From NCBI RefSeq assembly GCF_002364335.1, contig NZ_DEXW01000004.1, positions 54,332-118,331 on the forward strand: a DNA stretch of 64,000 nucleotides, written 5' to 3'. Source of the DNA: Winogradskyella sp. UBA3174 (lineage in GTDB: Bacteria > Bacteroidota > Bacteroidia > Flavobacteriales > Flavobacteriaceae). Below the pieces are notes generated by a model. That model saw only the letters and a program-made list of their open reading frames with translations. It was not told the origin of the DNA and ran no database searches. Shown piece by piece: positions 44,359 to 53,691 of the stretch; position 1 is the first letter of the stretch, and every line of letters begins with the position of its first letter. Position numbers and translations under genes: made by a program.

Positions 44359-44414
44359 AAAATTGTGGTTGTTGTTTCAATTTTAAAAAGGTTGTCTTAT
44401 TAAGCTATATGTCG

Positions 44415-44433
44415 AAGGTTTTGTTAAAACCTT
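44415..44433. promoter_or_regulatory. Perfect inverted repeat in a divergent promoter region
   Basis: AAGGTTTT-GTT-AAAACCTT has 8-bp perfect arms. A second dyad AATCG-CTTTGT-CGATT follows immediately. It lies between the divergent FAD oxidoreductase and glycoside hydrolase genes, 57 bp before the start of the former. No T-run follows, so it is more likely an operator than a terminator. No regulator was identified. Confidence 0.4.
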
Positions 44434-44478
44434 AATCGCTTTGTCGATTTTCTTTAAATTTAGGCATAATTTTAAAGT

Positions 44479-45486
44479 ATGCGTCGTTATTTTTATTTCC
44501 TTTTAGTTCTCGTTTTTATAGGTTGTGCAGCAGTTTCATTTAAACCCTTTAAAATAAATGGAGTAAGCTTTGTTGCTGCAGGAAATGCCGTTGATACAAC
44601 CCATACGAGTCCACTGGTTAATATAAATGCTAATGCTGCGGCAATTATGCCTTTTGGATTTATAAGAGATAAAAGCAACCCTGAAATCATCCATAACACA
44701 GAGCGTCAGTGGTTCGGAGAGACTAGAGCAGGTGCAAAACAATATATTGAAACACTTAGAAAAGACAATATAAACATAATGATTAAGCCACATATTTGGC
44801 TTTGGCATGGTGAGTTTACAGGATTTTTAAAAATGGAAACTGAGGCAGAATGGAAAATACTCGAAGAATCATATTCTAGTTTTATTTTAGAGTATGCAGA
44901 ACTAGCTGAAGAAATTAATGCTGAAGTTTTTTGTATTGGTACGGAGCTCGAAGAATTTGTTAAAAACAGACCAGAGTATTGGTCTAATCTCATTAAAGAA
45001 ATCAGAATTATTTATAAAGGAAAATTAACTTATGCTGCAAATTGGGATGAATTTTGGCGCACACCATTTTGGACAGAAGTTGATTATATTGGGATAGACG
45101 CTTATTTTCCTGTGAGTGATTTGCAGACACCAACTCTAGAAGATTGCATTAAAGGTTGGGAAAAGCATAAACAAGGATTAAAAACATTTTCCAAAAAACA
45201 TGATCGACCAATTCTGTTTACAGAATACGGTTATAGAAGTGTCGATTATACTGGAAAAGAACCATGGAGATATGATCGGTCTATGACCTCTATTAATCTC
45301 GAAGCACAGAATAATGCAACGCAAGCTTTGTTTGATGCCGTTTGGAACGAAGAGTGGTTTGCAGGAGGTTACCTTTGGAAATGGTTTACAGATCATAATA
45401 ACGTAGGTGGTATAGAAAACAATCAATTTACACCACAGAATAAACCTGTAGAAGATATTATTAAAACATTTTATAAGGTTAATTAA
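44479..45486 (+). CDS. GH113-like glycoside hydrolase lipoprotein
   Basis: A 335-residue lipoprotein (leader ending FIGCAA) with a TIM-barrel hydrolase. The barrel reads IMIKPHIWLWHGEFTGFLKM, FCIGTELEEFV with a probable acid/base Glu (about 155), VDYIGIDAYFPVSD, and RPILFTEYGYRSVDY with a probable nucleophile Glu (about 250). These fit the GH113 beta-mannanase group, though substrate cannot be fixed from sequence. The phosphoesterase gene follows by 3 bp. Confidence 0.85.
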   Translation: MRRYFYFLLVLVFIGCAAVSFKPFKINGVSFVAAGNAVDTTHTSPLVNINANAAAIMPFGFIRDKSNPEIIHNTERQWFGETRAGAKQYIETLRKDNINIMIKPHIWLWHGEFTGFLKMETEAEWKILEESYSSFILEYAELAEEINAEVFCIGTELEEFVKNRPEYWSNLIKEIRIIYKGKLTYAANWDEFWRTPFWTEVDYIGIDAYFPVSDLQTPTLEDCIKGWEKHKQGLKTFSKKHDRPILFTEYGYRSVDYTGKEPWRYDRSMTSINLEAQNNATQALFDAVWNEEWFAGGYLWKWFTDHNNVGGIENNQFTPQNKPVEDIIKTFYKVN

Positions 45487-45489
45487 TCT

Positions 45490-46221
45490 ATGAGAACATT
45501 TGCAGTAGGAGATATTCACGGAGGATTAAGAGGGTTGGTTCAACTTTTAGAAAGACTTAAAATAACAAATACTGACCAATTAATTTTTCTCGGAGATTAT
45601 GTTGACGGCTGGAGCGAGTCTGCTCAGGTTATTCAGTATTTAATTCAGCTTTCAGAAACAAACGATTGCATTTTTATTAAAGGGAATCACGATGCATGGT
45701 GTGAGGATTGGTTGCGAACAAATGAAGGAGATTCAATATGGTTAGCACATGGAGGAGAAGGAGCAGTAGCGAGTTACCAAACTTTTTCTGAAGAACAAAA
45801 GAAAGTGCATCTTCGTTTTTTTGAAGCGATGTCTTTGTATCATATTGATGATGATAAACGACTCTTTATTCATGCTGGTTTTACTTCCATGCATGGAGTC
45901 GAGAAAGATTATGATTTCCGTACGTTTTATTTTGATCGCACGCTTTGGGAAATGACATTAACTATGGACAAACGGATTGCAAAAGACTCAAAATTATACC
46001 CAAAACGATTAAAGCATTACTTAGAAATTTATATTGGTCATACTCCAACTACTAATTATTTTAAAATGCATCCAATGAATGCTGCTAATGTTTGGAATAT
46101 TGATACGGGAGCTGCTTTTTCAGGGAGATTGTCAGCAATTGATATAAATACAAAAGCTATTTTTCAAAGTGATATTTTGAAAGATTTGTATCCAAATGAA
46201 CTAGGTAGAAACAAAAATTAG
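45490..46221 (+). CDS. Serine/threonine-phosphatase-like metallophosphoesterase
   Basis: A 243-residue cytosolic enzyme of the PPP fold. Motifs in order are VGDIHGGLRGL, FLGDYVDGWSESAQVI, IKGNHDAWCEDW, LFIHAGF and YIGHTPT, so all metal ligands are present. The targets may be phosphoproteins or diadenosine tetraphosphate-type nucleotides. It is co-transcribed with the glycoside hydrolase gene. Confidence 0.92.
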   Translation: MRTFAVGDIHGGLRGLVQLLERLKITNTDQLIFLGDYVDGWSESAQVIQYLIQLSETNDCIFIKGNHDAWCEDWLRTNEGDSIWLAHGGEGAVASYQTFSEEQKKVHLRFFEAMSLYHIDDDKRLFIHAGFTSMHGVEKDYDFRTFYFDRTLWEMTLTMDKRIAKDSKLYPKRLKHYLEIYIGHTPTTNYFKMHPMNAANVWNIDTGAAFSGRLSAIDINTKAIFQSDILKDLYPNELGRNKN

Positions 46222-46308
46222 TAATAATCCAAGAATACGTTATAGTTTTAGAACTTTTAATACTGTCTTAAAAATTAAATTAAATTAACTAGCAATTAGG
46301 TTGTTTTA

Positions 46309-46316
46309 TATCTTTG
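46309..46316 (+). promoter_or_regulatory. -7 promoter element for the small lipoprotein gene
   Basis: TATCTTTG matches TAnnTTTG and lies 23 bp before the ATG at 46340. A clear -33 box was not seen. Confidence 0.5.
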
Positions 46317-46339
46317 CGGATTAATAAAATCAAATCGAT

Positions 46340-46870
46340 ATGAAAATTTTAAAATTCTTTTTATTTACTGCAGCTATATTAACTTTTGCAGCATGCAGCA
46401 GTGATGATGATGTAACTACACCAGTTGTAGAACTTACTAATGCTAATTTAGCTGGGACTTATGAAATTGTATTTTATGAAGGTTCTTACACTACTACAAC
46501 AGAAGCATCTAACGGAAGTACAGTACTGGTTGAGTCTGAGACTTTTACTACTGATACTTTTACAAATGCTACTTTTACATTTAATGAAGATGGGACTTAT
46601 GCATCTTCTGGTAATTATAGAGTTACTTATGTATTAACTATAGCAGGACAGGCACCAGAAACAGAAATTGAAATTGAGCAATTTGATAGTGATGGTACTT
46701 TCACTACAAATAATACTAGTAGAACTATAACTTTTGATTTTGACTCTATTGCAGATGTTCTTTTATTTGATGGTACTCTATTAAACATTATGGGTGGAGA
46801 TGTAGATGTTTTTCAGGGTAATACAGAAACAGATGAGTTTGAAATTCGTTTAGTAAGAATAACAGACTAA
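46340..46870 (+). CDS. Lipocalin-like lipoprotein, function unknown
   Basis: A 176-residue lipoprotein (lipobox LTFAACSSDDD). The mature part is beta-rich and Thr-rich: LAGTYEIVFYEGSY, TFTFNEDGTYASSGNYRVTY and SRTITFDFDSIAD. This resembles the small lipocalin-like proteins common in Bacteroidota envelopes. It has its own promoter and a strong terminator, so it is monocistronic. Confidence 0.8.
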   Translation: MKILKFFLFTAAILTFAACSSDDDVTTPVVELTNANLAGTYEIVFYEGSYTTTTEASNGSTVLVESETFTTDTFTNATFTFNEDGTYASSGNYRVTYVLTIAGQAPETEIEIEQFDSDGTFTTNNTSRTITFDFDSIADVLLFDGTLLNIMGGDVDVFQGNTETDEFEIRLVRITD

Positions 46871-46892
46871 TTCTTAGTTAAAAATATACTAT

Positions 46893-46926
46893 AAAGAAAG
46901 CTGTCATTTTTGGCAGCTTTCTTTAT
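46893..46926. terminator. Strong terminator between convergent genes
   Basis: AAAGAAAGCTG (46893-46903) pairs with CAGCTTTCTTT (46914-46924) around a 10-nt loop, 11 bp perfect. It lies between the lipoprotein gene and the end of the arsenosugar cluster and probably works in both directions. Confidence 0.85.
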
Positions 46927-46936
46927 GCCTTAATTT

Positions 46937-47635
46937 TTAGTCAATCTGTTTTTTATAATAAGTAAATAACTCATCTGCGGAAGCACCAAACCATCTCTTT
47001 ACATAAATCATCCAGAAGTAGTATTGCAATTTCCAAACACCATGCTTTTTATACAAGCGTGCTGAGGTTTTAATTTTATCTTGAATAACTACAAACTCGT
47101 TTCGAACATATAATTCATTGATTAAGATATTATCTTCATAAATAATATAATCTTCATCATAACCACCAATAGTATCAAAAAGTTCTTGTGTTATAAACTG
47201 ACTTTGGTCACCGCCTCTGCATGCGCGCCAGCTAAATTGCGTTAACCAGCTTGCTAATTTTAACCACCAATGATTGCTATCAAATTGCATTCTAAAACAA
47301 CCAGCTTTATTGCCTTTTTCGACTTCCTTTATAATTAATTTATCGTATCTATTTGGTGGAAATGAATCTGCATGTAGAAAATATAAAACAGAACCTTTTG
47401 CCTTGGTAGCCCCTAAGTTCATTTGTTTTGCTCTGCCTTTTTCAGAATTTAAAAGAATGATGTTTAAATCTAGTGTTTTGACAATATTTTCAGTTCCATC
47501 TGTGCTTCCTCCATCTACAACTATAATTTCTGAAATTGAATCTAACGACGCATTATCTATTAAGTGAAACAGTAAGTCCTTTATAGTTACAGACTCATTT
47601 AAAACGGGAATAATGATAGAAATCTTGTGCTTCAT
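46937..47635 (-). CDS. Arsenosugar-type GT2 glycosyltransferase (TIGR04283 family)
   Basis: A 232-residue GT-A enzyme starting ISIIPVLNESVTIKDLLFHL, with VVDGGSTDGTENIVKTL, the acceptor-side GRAKQMNLGATKAKG and the DxD of YFLHADSFPP. The CRGGDQSQFITQELFDTIGG region is diagnostic for the family found in arsenosugar clusters. It is the last gene of the cluster that begins at 54 kb. A hairpin (47643-47663) lies just before its start. Confidence 0.87.
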   Translation of the reverse strand: MKHKISIIIPVLNESVTIKDLLFHLIDNASLDSISEIIVVDGGSTDGTENIVKTLDLNIILLNSEKGRAKQMNLGATKAKGSVLYFLHADSFPPNRYDKLIIKEVEKGNKAGCFRMQFDSNHWWLKLASWLTQFSWRACRGGDQSQFITQELFDTIGGYDEDYIIYEDNILINELYVRNEFVVIQDKIKTSARLYKKHGVWKLQYYFWMIYVKRWFGASADELFTYYKKQID

Positions 47636-47642
47636 ATTTTTT

Positions 47643-47663
47643 ATGCTGAATTTATTTCAGCAT
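47643..47663. repeat. Short perfect hairpin between DUF547 and glycosyltransferase genes
   Basis: ATGCTGAA-TTTAT-TTCAGCAT, 8-bp perfect arms, 8 bp before the glycosyltransferase start on the minus strand. It is not followed by a T-run in the direction of transcription, so it may be an mRNA processing or translation-control structure. Confidence 0.4.
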
Positions 47664-47712
47664 CTATAACGTAATGCGATTTTAAAACAAGTTCAGTGTA
47701 ACAAGTTGAAGA

Positions 47713-48609
47713 TTAATCATTCAAATCCCAATTATAATCCATAAAACTTTTTTTCGCTTTACTCGAAATTGAAATATCAGCATATTGATTCAGAAAATCA
47801 ATTAAACTACCGTTTTGTTCAAAATCTTTCTTAAACCATTTAAATATCTTAGATAGTTTTATATAGTCTTTTGAAAGCTCATTTTTAGTTTTGTCTGTTA
47901 TAAATTCTTTTGTTGCGTTAGTGAGTTGTTCTTCTAAATTTGAAGCTGTAAAAGCTTTATTTTGAAGTTTAGGACAAGAAATAGAAGCACAAACAATAGC
48001 AAAATGAATTCTTGGTTCATTCATTTTTCTGAGTATTTCATGCTCAATATCATTAAGATTTTGCCATTTATCTCCAAACTTCCAAAGACGTTGATCCCAA
48101 GGGTCTTTAATGTCTTTTATACTTTCTGTTGGGTAATTGCGAAGTATTAAATCTATGGTTAACGCGTTATAGGAATTGATCCAGTAGGCAAGTTTGTCGC
48201 TTTTTGACCAAGTATCATTAGGTTGGTAAGTTTTGAGAAGTGTTATATAACTTTGTAAAACTTTAGAGTCACTTTTAAAACTGCTATAATCTACATTACC
48301 ATATAGAGATACATGTTTCTTAAGTAAATCATTGAAGCTAGAATGATCAAATGCTTCGTCATAAATAATTTCTGTAGTTATTGAAATACCGTCATCAGTT
48401 AGTGTTCCGTCTTCACCTAAACTTATTTTTGTAGCATTATCTTTTGGTGGCTGAGGTGGTTCAGCAATAGAAGGTGTTTCAATGATTTCAATTACGTCTT
48501 CTATAATAGCAATTTCTTCAGTTTGTTTTGGCGGATTTTCAAAAACCGCTTTATTTCCAAAACAGGATGTAATAAGTAAAACAAATAGTAAAGCTAAAAA
48601 ATGTTTCAT
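47713..48609 (-). CDS. DUF547 lipoprotein
   Basis: A 298-residue protein with a lipobox (LLITSCFGN), a Pro-rich linker (about 25-65) and a DUF547 domain: DKLAYWINSYNALTIDLILR, SIKDIKDPWDQRLWKFGDKW, NDIEHEILRKMNEPRIHFAI and VCASISCPKLQNKAF. The conserved Asn-His-Cys pattern resembles a papain-like or transglutaminase-like fold, but activity is unproven. It lies inside the arsenosugar cluster, where it recurs in some marine bacteria; its role there is unknown. Confidence 0.9.
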   Translation of the reverse strand: MKHFLALLFVLLITSCFGNKAVFENPPKQTEEIAIIEDVIEIIETPSIAEPPQPPKDNATKISLGEDGTLTDDGISITTEIIYDEAFDHSSFNDLLKKHVSLYGNVDYSSFKSDSKVLQSYITLLKTYQPNDTWSKSDKLAYWINSYNALTIDLILRNYPTESIKDIKDPWDQRLWKFGDKWQNLNDIEHEILRKMNEPRIHFAIVCASISCPKLQNKAFTASNLEEQLTNATKEFITDKTKNELSKDYIKLSKIFKWFKKDFEQNGSLIDFLNQYADISISSKAKKSFMDYNWDLND

Positions 48610-48621
48610 TTTGCGTAATTT

Positions 48622-49524
48622 TTATTGACGAGACTCCAGCTTTCGAGAGAATACAGGATACAATTCCTGACTTATAAAATCTTTAGGAAACGTTTCATCA
48701 TCTTCAAAACCTAATTCAATATCTCTACCACTATGTGGTATGTAATTAGTTTTAAAGATGTAGTCCCAAATACTTAATGTTAGTCCAAAGTTTACACCAT
48801 GCCTTACATGTTTTGGTAATTCTTTTGCATGATGCCAAATGTGCATTTTAGGATTGTTGAAGACGTATTTTAAAATGCCATAATCCCAACCCAAATTAGC
48901 ATGATTTAGATGACCAATAGCAATACTAAAGAAATAAACAATGGCGACATCTTGCGAGCTATAGTTTGCAATAATCGCTAAAGGAATATATCTAATTGAG
49001 TTATAAACGACAGGTTCCATCCAATGATAGCGAAGATGTGCAGCAAAACCCATTTGCTTAACGGAGTGGTGGACTTTATGAAAATTCCACAGCCAAGATA
49101 CACGATGTAATAAGCGATGTGTATTCCATTGCACAAAATCATTGACTAAAAAGAATATAAACAGTCCTAACCATTTGGGGAGTTGCGTAGAATCAAATAA
49201 TTGAAAACTAGAGAGTGAAAGTCCAATACCACCTAAAATGTCATTAAAGAATTCTGAAACTGTATTTGATAATGCAATAAGAATAATAAGATTTAGAATA
49301 AAGAAATTGAAGAACATGTAAAAGGTATCTAACCAAAAATCTTTTCTAAATAGTGATTGTTTTTTTCTCCAAGGAAATAGTATCTCTAATAACCAAACGA
49401 TAAGCGAAATAGCAATAAGACCATAAAAAAAGTTATCCCAATGATTAAGATCAATGAGCTCGTATTGAAGATAGTTCCAGTATCCCGAATATGAGTTTTT
49501 TATAATGTCTATGTATTTTTCCAT
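48622..49524 (-). CDS. Fatty acid hydroxylase / sterol desaturase family membrane di-iron enzyme
   Basis: A 300-residue membrane protein with four or more helices and the histidine boxes of the family: HRLLH (about 133-137), NFHKVHHS (about 145-152), HLNHANLGWD (about 207) and HIWHHAKELPKH (about 231-242). It uses a di-iron centre and O2 to hydroxylate or desaturate a lipid. Its 12-bp distance from DUF547 and its place between arsM and a glycosyltransferase suggest it modifies the lipid part of an arsenolipid, which is inference. Confidence 0.88.
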   Translation of the reverse strand: MEKYIDIIKNSYSGYWNYLQYELIDLNHWDNFFYGLIAISLIVWLLEILFPWRKKQSLFRKDFWLDTFYMFFNFFILNLIILIALSNTVSEFFNDILGGIGLSLSSFQLFDSTQLPKWLGLFIFFLVNDFVQWNTHRLLHRVSWLWNFHKVHHSVKQMGFAAHLRYHWMEPVVYNSIRYIPLAIIANYSSQDVAIVYFFSIAIGHLNHANLGWDYGILKYVFNNPKMHIWHHAKELPKHVRHGVNFGLTLSIWDYIFKTNYIPHSGRDIELGFEDDETFPKDFISQELYPVFSRKLESRQ

Positions 49525-49570
49525 AAATAGTTTTCACATTAGAGTGAAATAAGCAAATGGCGATTATCGC

Positions 49571-50539
49571 CTAGCAACAACCTCCACCATCATAGTGAAA
49601 CGTAGATTCGCTAAAATAAATATCATCTCTACCTAAAGTTTGTAATGCTCCAGCAGTTTTATCACAAATTGCTAAAGGTTGATTTTTTAATAATATGTGT
49701 CCAGCTTTATCATCAAAATAATCTTCATCACCATAATAAATAGCTGCTTTCCCTGTAAAAACACAAGGACCATCTTCTGGCATTGGATCTTTTATAGCAG
49801 CAACTTCAATAGATTCGATATAAATCAATTCATCTGTCGGATAATTTTTTGTATCTAAAATTCTGTAAGGCTTTCTTGCTCTAATTTCAATAGTACCAAA
49901 TCCAGCATCAGTTAGCGCTTTTACATATTCAGCAATTGGTAAACTACCACTTAGGCAAAGTGCTCTAAGACGATCGTCATTTCGCAACTCGTCATTCATA
50001 GGTTGTTCACAAGTTGGGTCACTCATTACTAGCTTGCCATGAGGTTTTAAAACGCGATACATTTCTTCGATAGCTTTCTTTAAATCTTCAGCTTTAAAAA
50101 TGTTGAATAAACAGTTTTGTGCAGCAACATCAATAGAGTTGTCTTCAACATTTAAGTTTAAGGCATCACCTTTTACAAGATCAACAAATTCAGATTTAAA
50201 CCAATCGTTTTGTGCTTCAGCTTCTTTAAAGTTTTTTCGAGATGCTTCTAACATTTCATCTACCACATCAATTCCAACAACACCTCCTTTTTGCCTGTTG
50301 AAGTATGAGAATTGTAATAATTCCATACCTCCACCAACACCAACATAAAGCATTTTTGGATTATTTGTTAAATCGCGAGCATGCACTGTAGAACCACAAC
50401 CGTAGTTCATCTCTTGCATGATTTTTGGAATTTTTAATCCTGGTAATTCCCATATAGGATTTGTAGTACAGCACAAACCAACATCTGGAGTTAGTGCTGC
50501 TTCTTTATATAAATCGTTTGTTGCTTCTAAGTAACTCAT
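49571..50539 (-). CDS. arsM: Arsenosugar-type arsenite S-adenosylmethionine methyltransferase
   Basis: A 322-residue SAM methyltransferase. The arsenic-binding Cys pair lies in VGLCCTTNPIWELPGL (about 21-25) and further Cys in MNYGCGSTVHARDL. The SAM motif is YVGVGGGMELLQFSYFNR (about 66-83) and VVGIDVVDEML. The C-terminus ends FHYDGGGCC, a likely extra thiolate pair. It methylates arsenite, the first step to dimethylated arsenosugars. The PNP gene lies 76 bp upstream and ArsS further upstream in the same direction. Confidence 0.92.
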   Translation of the reverse strand: MSYLEATNDLYKEAALTPDVGLCCTTNPIWELPGLKIPKIMQEMNYGCGSTVHARDLTNNPKMLYVGVGGGMELLQFSYFNRQKGGVVGIDVVDEMLEASRKNFKEAEAQNDWFKSEFVDLVKGDALNLNVEDNSIDVAAQNCLFNIFKAEDLKKAIEEMYRVLKPHGKLVMSDPTCEQPMNDELRNDDRLRALCLSGSLPIAEYVKALTDAGFGTIEIRARKPYRILDTKNYPTDELIYIESIEVAAIKDPMPEDGPCVFTGKAAIYYGDEDYFDDKAGHILLKNQPLAICDKTAGALQTLGRDDIYFSESTFHYDGGGCC

Positions 50540-50615
50540 TTCTTTTTAGTCTTTAGTTTGCAATCGCAGTTTGCAGAGAGTATCAGTTTAACTGAAAACT
50601 GCGACTATTTACTAT

Positions 50616-51428
50616 CTATAACGTTTTTATTAATTCTTTAAATAATGTAATCATGTCGGGTTCTGCTTTGCCAGCCATGGCGATAATTTCGCTTATATCT
50701 ACAGGTTTTAAATTGCTGGGATCACATTCGTCCGTTAAAACAGAAACAGCTGCAGCTTTTAAGCCTAAATGGTTAGCTACTATAATTTCTGGCACTGTAC
50801 TCATCCCAACAGCATCAGATCCAATAATTTTCAGCATTCTATATTCTGCTCGTGTTTCTAATTGTGGTCCAACAACACTAGCGTAAACGCCTTTATGTAA
50901 TTTTATATTATTGTCTTTGGCAATGGTTTCAAATTTAGAGTTGATTGCAGCATCATATGGAGCACTCATGTCTGTAAATCGCTCACCTAATTCTGAAACT
51001 CCTTTAAATGCTAGCGGAGAACCACCTTGTAGATTAATATGATCATCAATAAGCATTAATTCTCCTTTTTTAAAGTTGAGATTAATAGCGCCAGAAGCAT
51101 TAGAAACTAAAAGTGTTTTTATACCCAATTTTTCCATAATTCTTACAGGAAAAGTTACATCTTGTAATGTATAACCTTCGTAAATATGAAAACGCCCTTG
51201 CATTACAACCACTTTTTTACCACCCAATTCTCCGTAAATGAGTTTGCCTTTATGAAACTCTACAGTTGCGGTTGGGAAATTAGGGATATGATTGTAGCTA
51301 GCTTCTGCTATAATATCTATTTCGTCAACTAATTGCCCTAAGCCGGTTCCTAAAATAATGCCCACTTCAGGATTCTCAAAACCTTTGGCTTGTAAATATT
51401 CTGTGCTTTCTGTTATAAATTTAATCAT
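50616..51428 (-). CDS. Purine-nucleoside phosphorylase
   Basis: A 270-residue PNP-I enzyme: GIILGTGLGQLVDEI (phosphate loop), MQGRFHIYEGYTLQDVTFPV, LLVSNASGAINLNFKKGELM and VVGPQLETRAEYRMLKIIG with the conserved Glu. It phosphorolyses purine nucleosides. In arsenosugar clusters it is thought to remove adenine from the dimethylarsinoyl-adenosine intermediate before glycosylation. The gene begins 1 bp after the glycosyltransferase stop, confirming co-transcription. Confidence 0.92.
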   Translation of the reverse strand: MIKFITESTEYLQAKGFENPEVGIILGTGLGQLVDEIDIIAEASYNHIPNFPTATVEFHKGKLIYGELGGKKVVVMQGRFHIYEGYTLQDVTFPVRIMEKLGIKTLLVSNASGAINLNFKKGELMLIDDHINLQGGSPLAFKGVSELGERFTDMSAPYDAAINSKFETIAKDNNIKLHKGVYASVVGPQLETRAEYRMLKIIGSDAVGMSTVPEIIVANHLGLKAAAVSVLTDECDPSNLKPVDISEIIAMAGKAEPDMITLFKELIKTL

Positions 51429-51429
51429 C

Positions 51430-52032
51430 TTAATTATAAAATTGTTTGAGCGTTTTATAATGCTTCATATCCTCAAAGGTATCAATATCATTTAGGTTGT
51501 CTAATAAAGATACACTACTATTTTTTAAGTTATTTAGCGTTGCTTTTCGCACTGTATCGGTTCCCCAATCTTTATTTTTAAAGAGTTGTTGGTGCATCGT
51601 TTTCATTCCTAAAAGATAGTAGCCACCATCATCAGCTGGGCCAATAACTACATCATTCAAACTTAATTCATCAAATGCTTGCTCTATAATTGTTTCGTTT
51701 AAGTCTAAGAGGTCACTTCCTATAATTATAACTTTTTCATAACCATGATCTAATAATTCTAAAAAGGCATTATACATTCGTAGTCCTAAGTCCTCACCTT
51801 TTTGAAGCTTTTTGTTAAATAAGTCAGAACTCCAAATATCTTTAATATTTATGTTTTGAGAATAAAACACATAACGAGCAGCGTTCACTTTTTTAGCAAT
51901 ATCAGCAGTATGCTGAAGTAAGTATTTATAAATATTTAATGCAGATTCGTCTCCAACTGTTTTTGCTAATCGTGTTTTGCATTTTCCTAATTCAGGATTT
52001 CTAGTAAAGATGATTAAGGCTTTTTTAGTCAT
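51430..52032 (-). CDS. Arsenosugar-type glycosyltransferase (TIGR04282 / DUF2064 family)
   Basis: A 200-residue protein: ALIIFTRNPELGKCKTRLAK at the N-terminus, QKGEDLGLRMYNAFLE, VIIIGSDLLDLNETIIEQAF and VIGPADDGGYYLLGMK. This is the DUF2064 fold of nucleotide-sugar-using enzymes found with ArsS and ArsM. It overlaps the rhodanese gene by 8 bp. Confidence 0.9.
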   Translation of the reverse strand: MTKKALIIFTRNPELGKCKTRLAKTVGDESALNIYKYLLQHTADIAKKVNAARYVFYSQNINIKDIWSSDLFNKKLQKGEDLGLRMYNAFLELLDHGYEKVIIIGSDLLDLNETIIEQAFDELSLNDVVIGPADDGGYYLLGMKTMHQQLFKNKDWGTDTVRKATLNNLKNSSVSLLDNLNDIDTFEDMKHYKTLKQFYN

Positions 52033-52540
52033 TTTTCAACCCGTCTTTAGTGTAAATTTTTTCGCCTTTTTTCAGCCATTTACTCCATTTTTTAGAAAAC
52101 GCATGTACTTTATCTGTCTCTTTGTTTTCAGAGTTATAGACTGCATAGCCGTTATTTTTCCATTCAAAAATTCCACCAAATAGATTGTAAACGTTAGTGT
52201 AATTCGCCTTTTTGAGTTGTTCGGCAATATCCTCAGAACGAATGCCTAAAGAACAGTAAACGACTATAGTTGTAGATTTATCTGTGATTTGATTTGTGAT
52301 TCTTTTGATATTGAAATTATCATAACCAACATAAATAGCATCTTTTAAATGACTCGTTTCAAACTCTATGATTTCTCTCGAATCTAACAAAATAGCTTTA
52401 GTTTTTGGCATAGCTAATTCTTGTACTGTTATATACGGAATACTTTCAGAATTGTATTTTTTTAATAATTCTGAAACACTTTCTTGAGCGAAACTAATGT
52501 TCAAAAGAAATAGTAATGTGTATAGAATTTTATTTTTCAT
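52025..52540 (-). CDS. Exported rhodanese-like protein
   Basis: A 171-residue protein with a signal peptide (MKNKILYTLLFLLNISFAQE) and one rhodanese domain with the catalytic Cys in VVYCSLGIRSEDIAEQL (about 100). Upstream features are ILLDSREIIEFETSHLKDAI and NVYNLFGGIFEWKNNG. It could transfer sulfane sulfur or handle arsenic-thiol chemistry in the periplasm. It lies between ArsS and a glycosyltransferase and overlaps the latter, so it is part of the cluster. Confidence 0.88.
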   Translation of the reverse strand: MKNKILYTLLFLLNISFAQESVSELLKKYNSESIPYITVQELAMPKTKAILLDSREIIEFETSHLKDAIYVGYDNFNIKRITNQITDKSTTIVVYCSLGIRSEDIAEQLKKANYTNVYNLFGGIFEWKNNGYAVYNSENKETDKVHAFSKKWSKWLKKGEKIYTKDGLKND

Positions 52541-52578
52541 AAATTGAGTTTCCCCATTTGGTTAATTCAAGGGACTTT

Positions 52579-53634
52579 TTAGGCGACACTACCTTGGCAA
52601 CTACTTCCTGCTCCTGCAGTACAGCCATAACAATGTTGTGAAATGACGATCTTACGACCTTCTAATAATTCCTCGTTAAATTCTGAAATATGTTTAGATT
52701 TGCTGTTAACTGGTAACTCTAACATTTGGTTAAAATCGCAATCAAATAAATAGCCATCCCAACTTATTGATAATGTGTTTGTACACATTACGTTTGCTAC
52801 AGCTGCAGGATTATATGCTTCTACCAAGGCATACATATAATCTTCGTAATTTTCGGAAGCAATTAAATAATCTAAGAAACGCGCAATTGGTAAATTAGTA
52901 ATAGCAAATAGATTGTGAAATTGAATATCAAAATCTTCTGATAAAGCCTTTTTAAAATCTTTTTCCATAGCGGCTTGGTCTCCAGGTAAAAACGCTCCAG
53001 AAGGATTGTAAACCAAATCTAATCTTAGATCACTATCTGGCATTCCGTAACCAACGGCATTAAGTTCTTTTAAGGCTTTAATGGACATATCAAAAACGCC
53101 TTCACCACGCTGCTTGTCTGTTTTGCCTCTTGTCCAGTGCGGCATAGAGCTTACGACATGAACATTGTGTTTTTTAAAGAACTCTGGTAAATCGTAGTAT
53201 TTTTTATTTGCGCGTATAATTGTGAGGTTAGAACGCACAATAAAATCTTTAATACCAACTTTAGATGCCTCTTCTACAAACCATCTAAAATCCGGATTCA
53301 TTTCTGGTGCACCACCAGTTAGATCTAAAGTGTGTGCGCCAGAAGTTTTAATCACTTCTAAACATTGACGCATGGTGTCTCGCGTCATAATTTCTTTACG
53401 GTCTGGTCCAGCATCAACATGGCAATGTTCACAAACTTGGTTACACATATACCCAACATTAATTTGTAAAATCTCTAATTTATTTGCTATTAAAGGAAAC
53501 TGACTGGTTTCTGAAATTTTAGCTTTAAAGGTTGGTAATTCACCATTTTTGAAAATACCGTTAGAGAGTATTTCTAGTTGCTTATTGCTTTGCGCTAATT
53601 CGCTTCCTGATTTTTTAAGGGACTTTGTTGCCAT
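52579..53634 (-). CDS. arsS: Arsenosugar biosynthesis radical SAM protein ArsS
   Basis: A 351-residue radical SAM enzyme. The cluster-binding motif is YMCNQVCEHCHVDAGPDRK (about 63-81). A radical-SAM core follows with LDLTGGAPEMNPDFRW. The C-terminus carries a Cys-rich end, ISQHCYGCTAGAGSSCQGSV, where some homologues use selenocysteine. It is thought to add the deoxyadenosyl group to dimethylarsenite. It is followed by the rhodanese gene and preceded by the peroxidase-like gene. Confidence 0.94.
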   Translation of the reverse strand: MATKSLKKSGSELAQSNKQLEILSNGIFKNGELPTFKAKISETSQFPLIANKLEILQINVGYMCNQVCEHCHVDAGPDRKEIMTRDTMRQCLEVIKTSGAHTLDLTGGAPEMNPDFRWFVEEASKVGIKDFIVRSNLTIIRANKKYYDLPEFFKKHNVHVVSSMPHWTRGKTDKQRGEGVFDMSIKALKELNAVGYGMPDSDLRLDLVYNPSGAFLPGDQAAMEKDFKKALSEDFDIQFHNLFAITNLPIARFLDYLIASENYEDYMYALVEAYNPAAVANVMCTNTLSISWDGYLFDCDFNQMLELPVNSKSKHISEFNEELLEGRKIVISQHCYGCTAGAGSSCQGSVA

Positions 53635-53691
53635 TAATAAGTTGTCTAAATATATAAGTTCTTTCGTAATAAATGAGCCGGATTTTTTATA

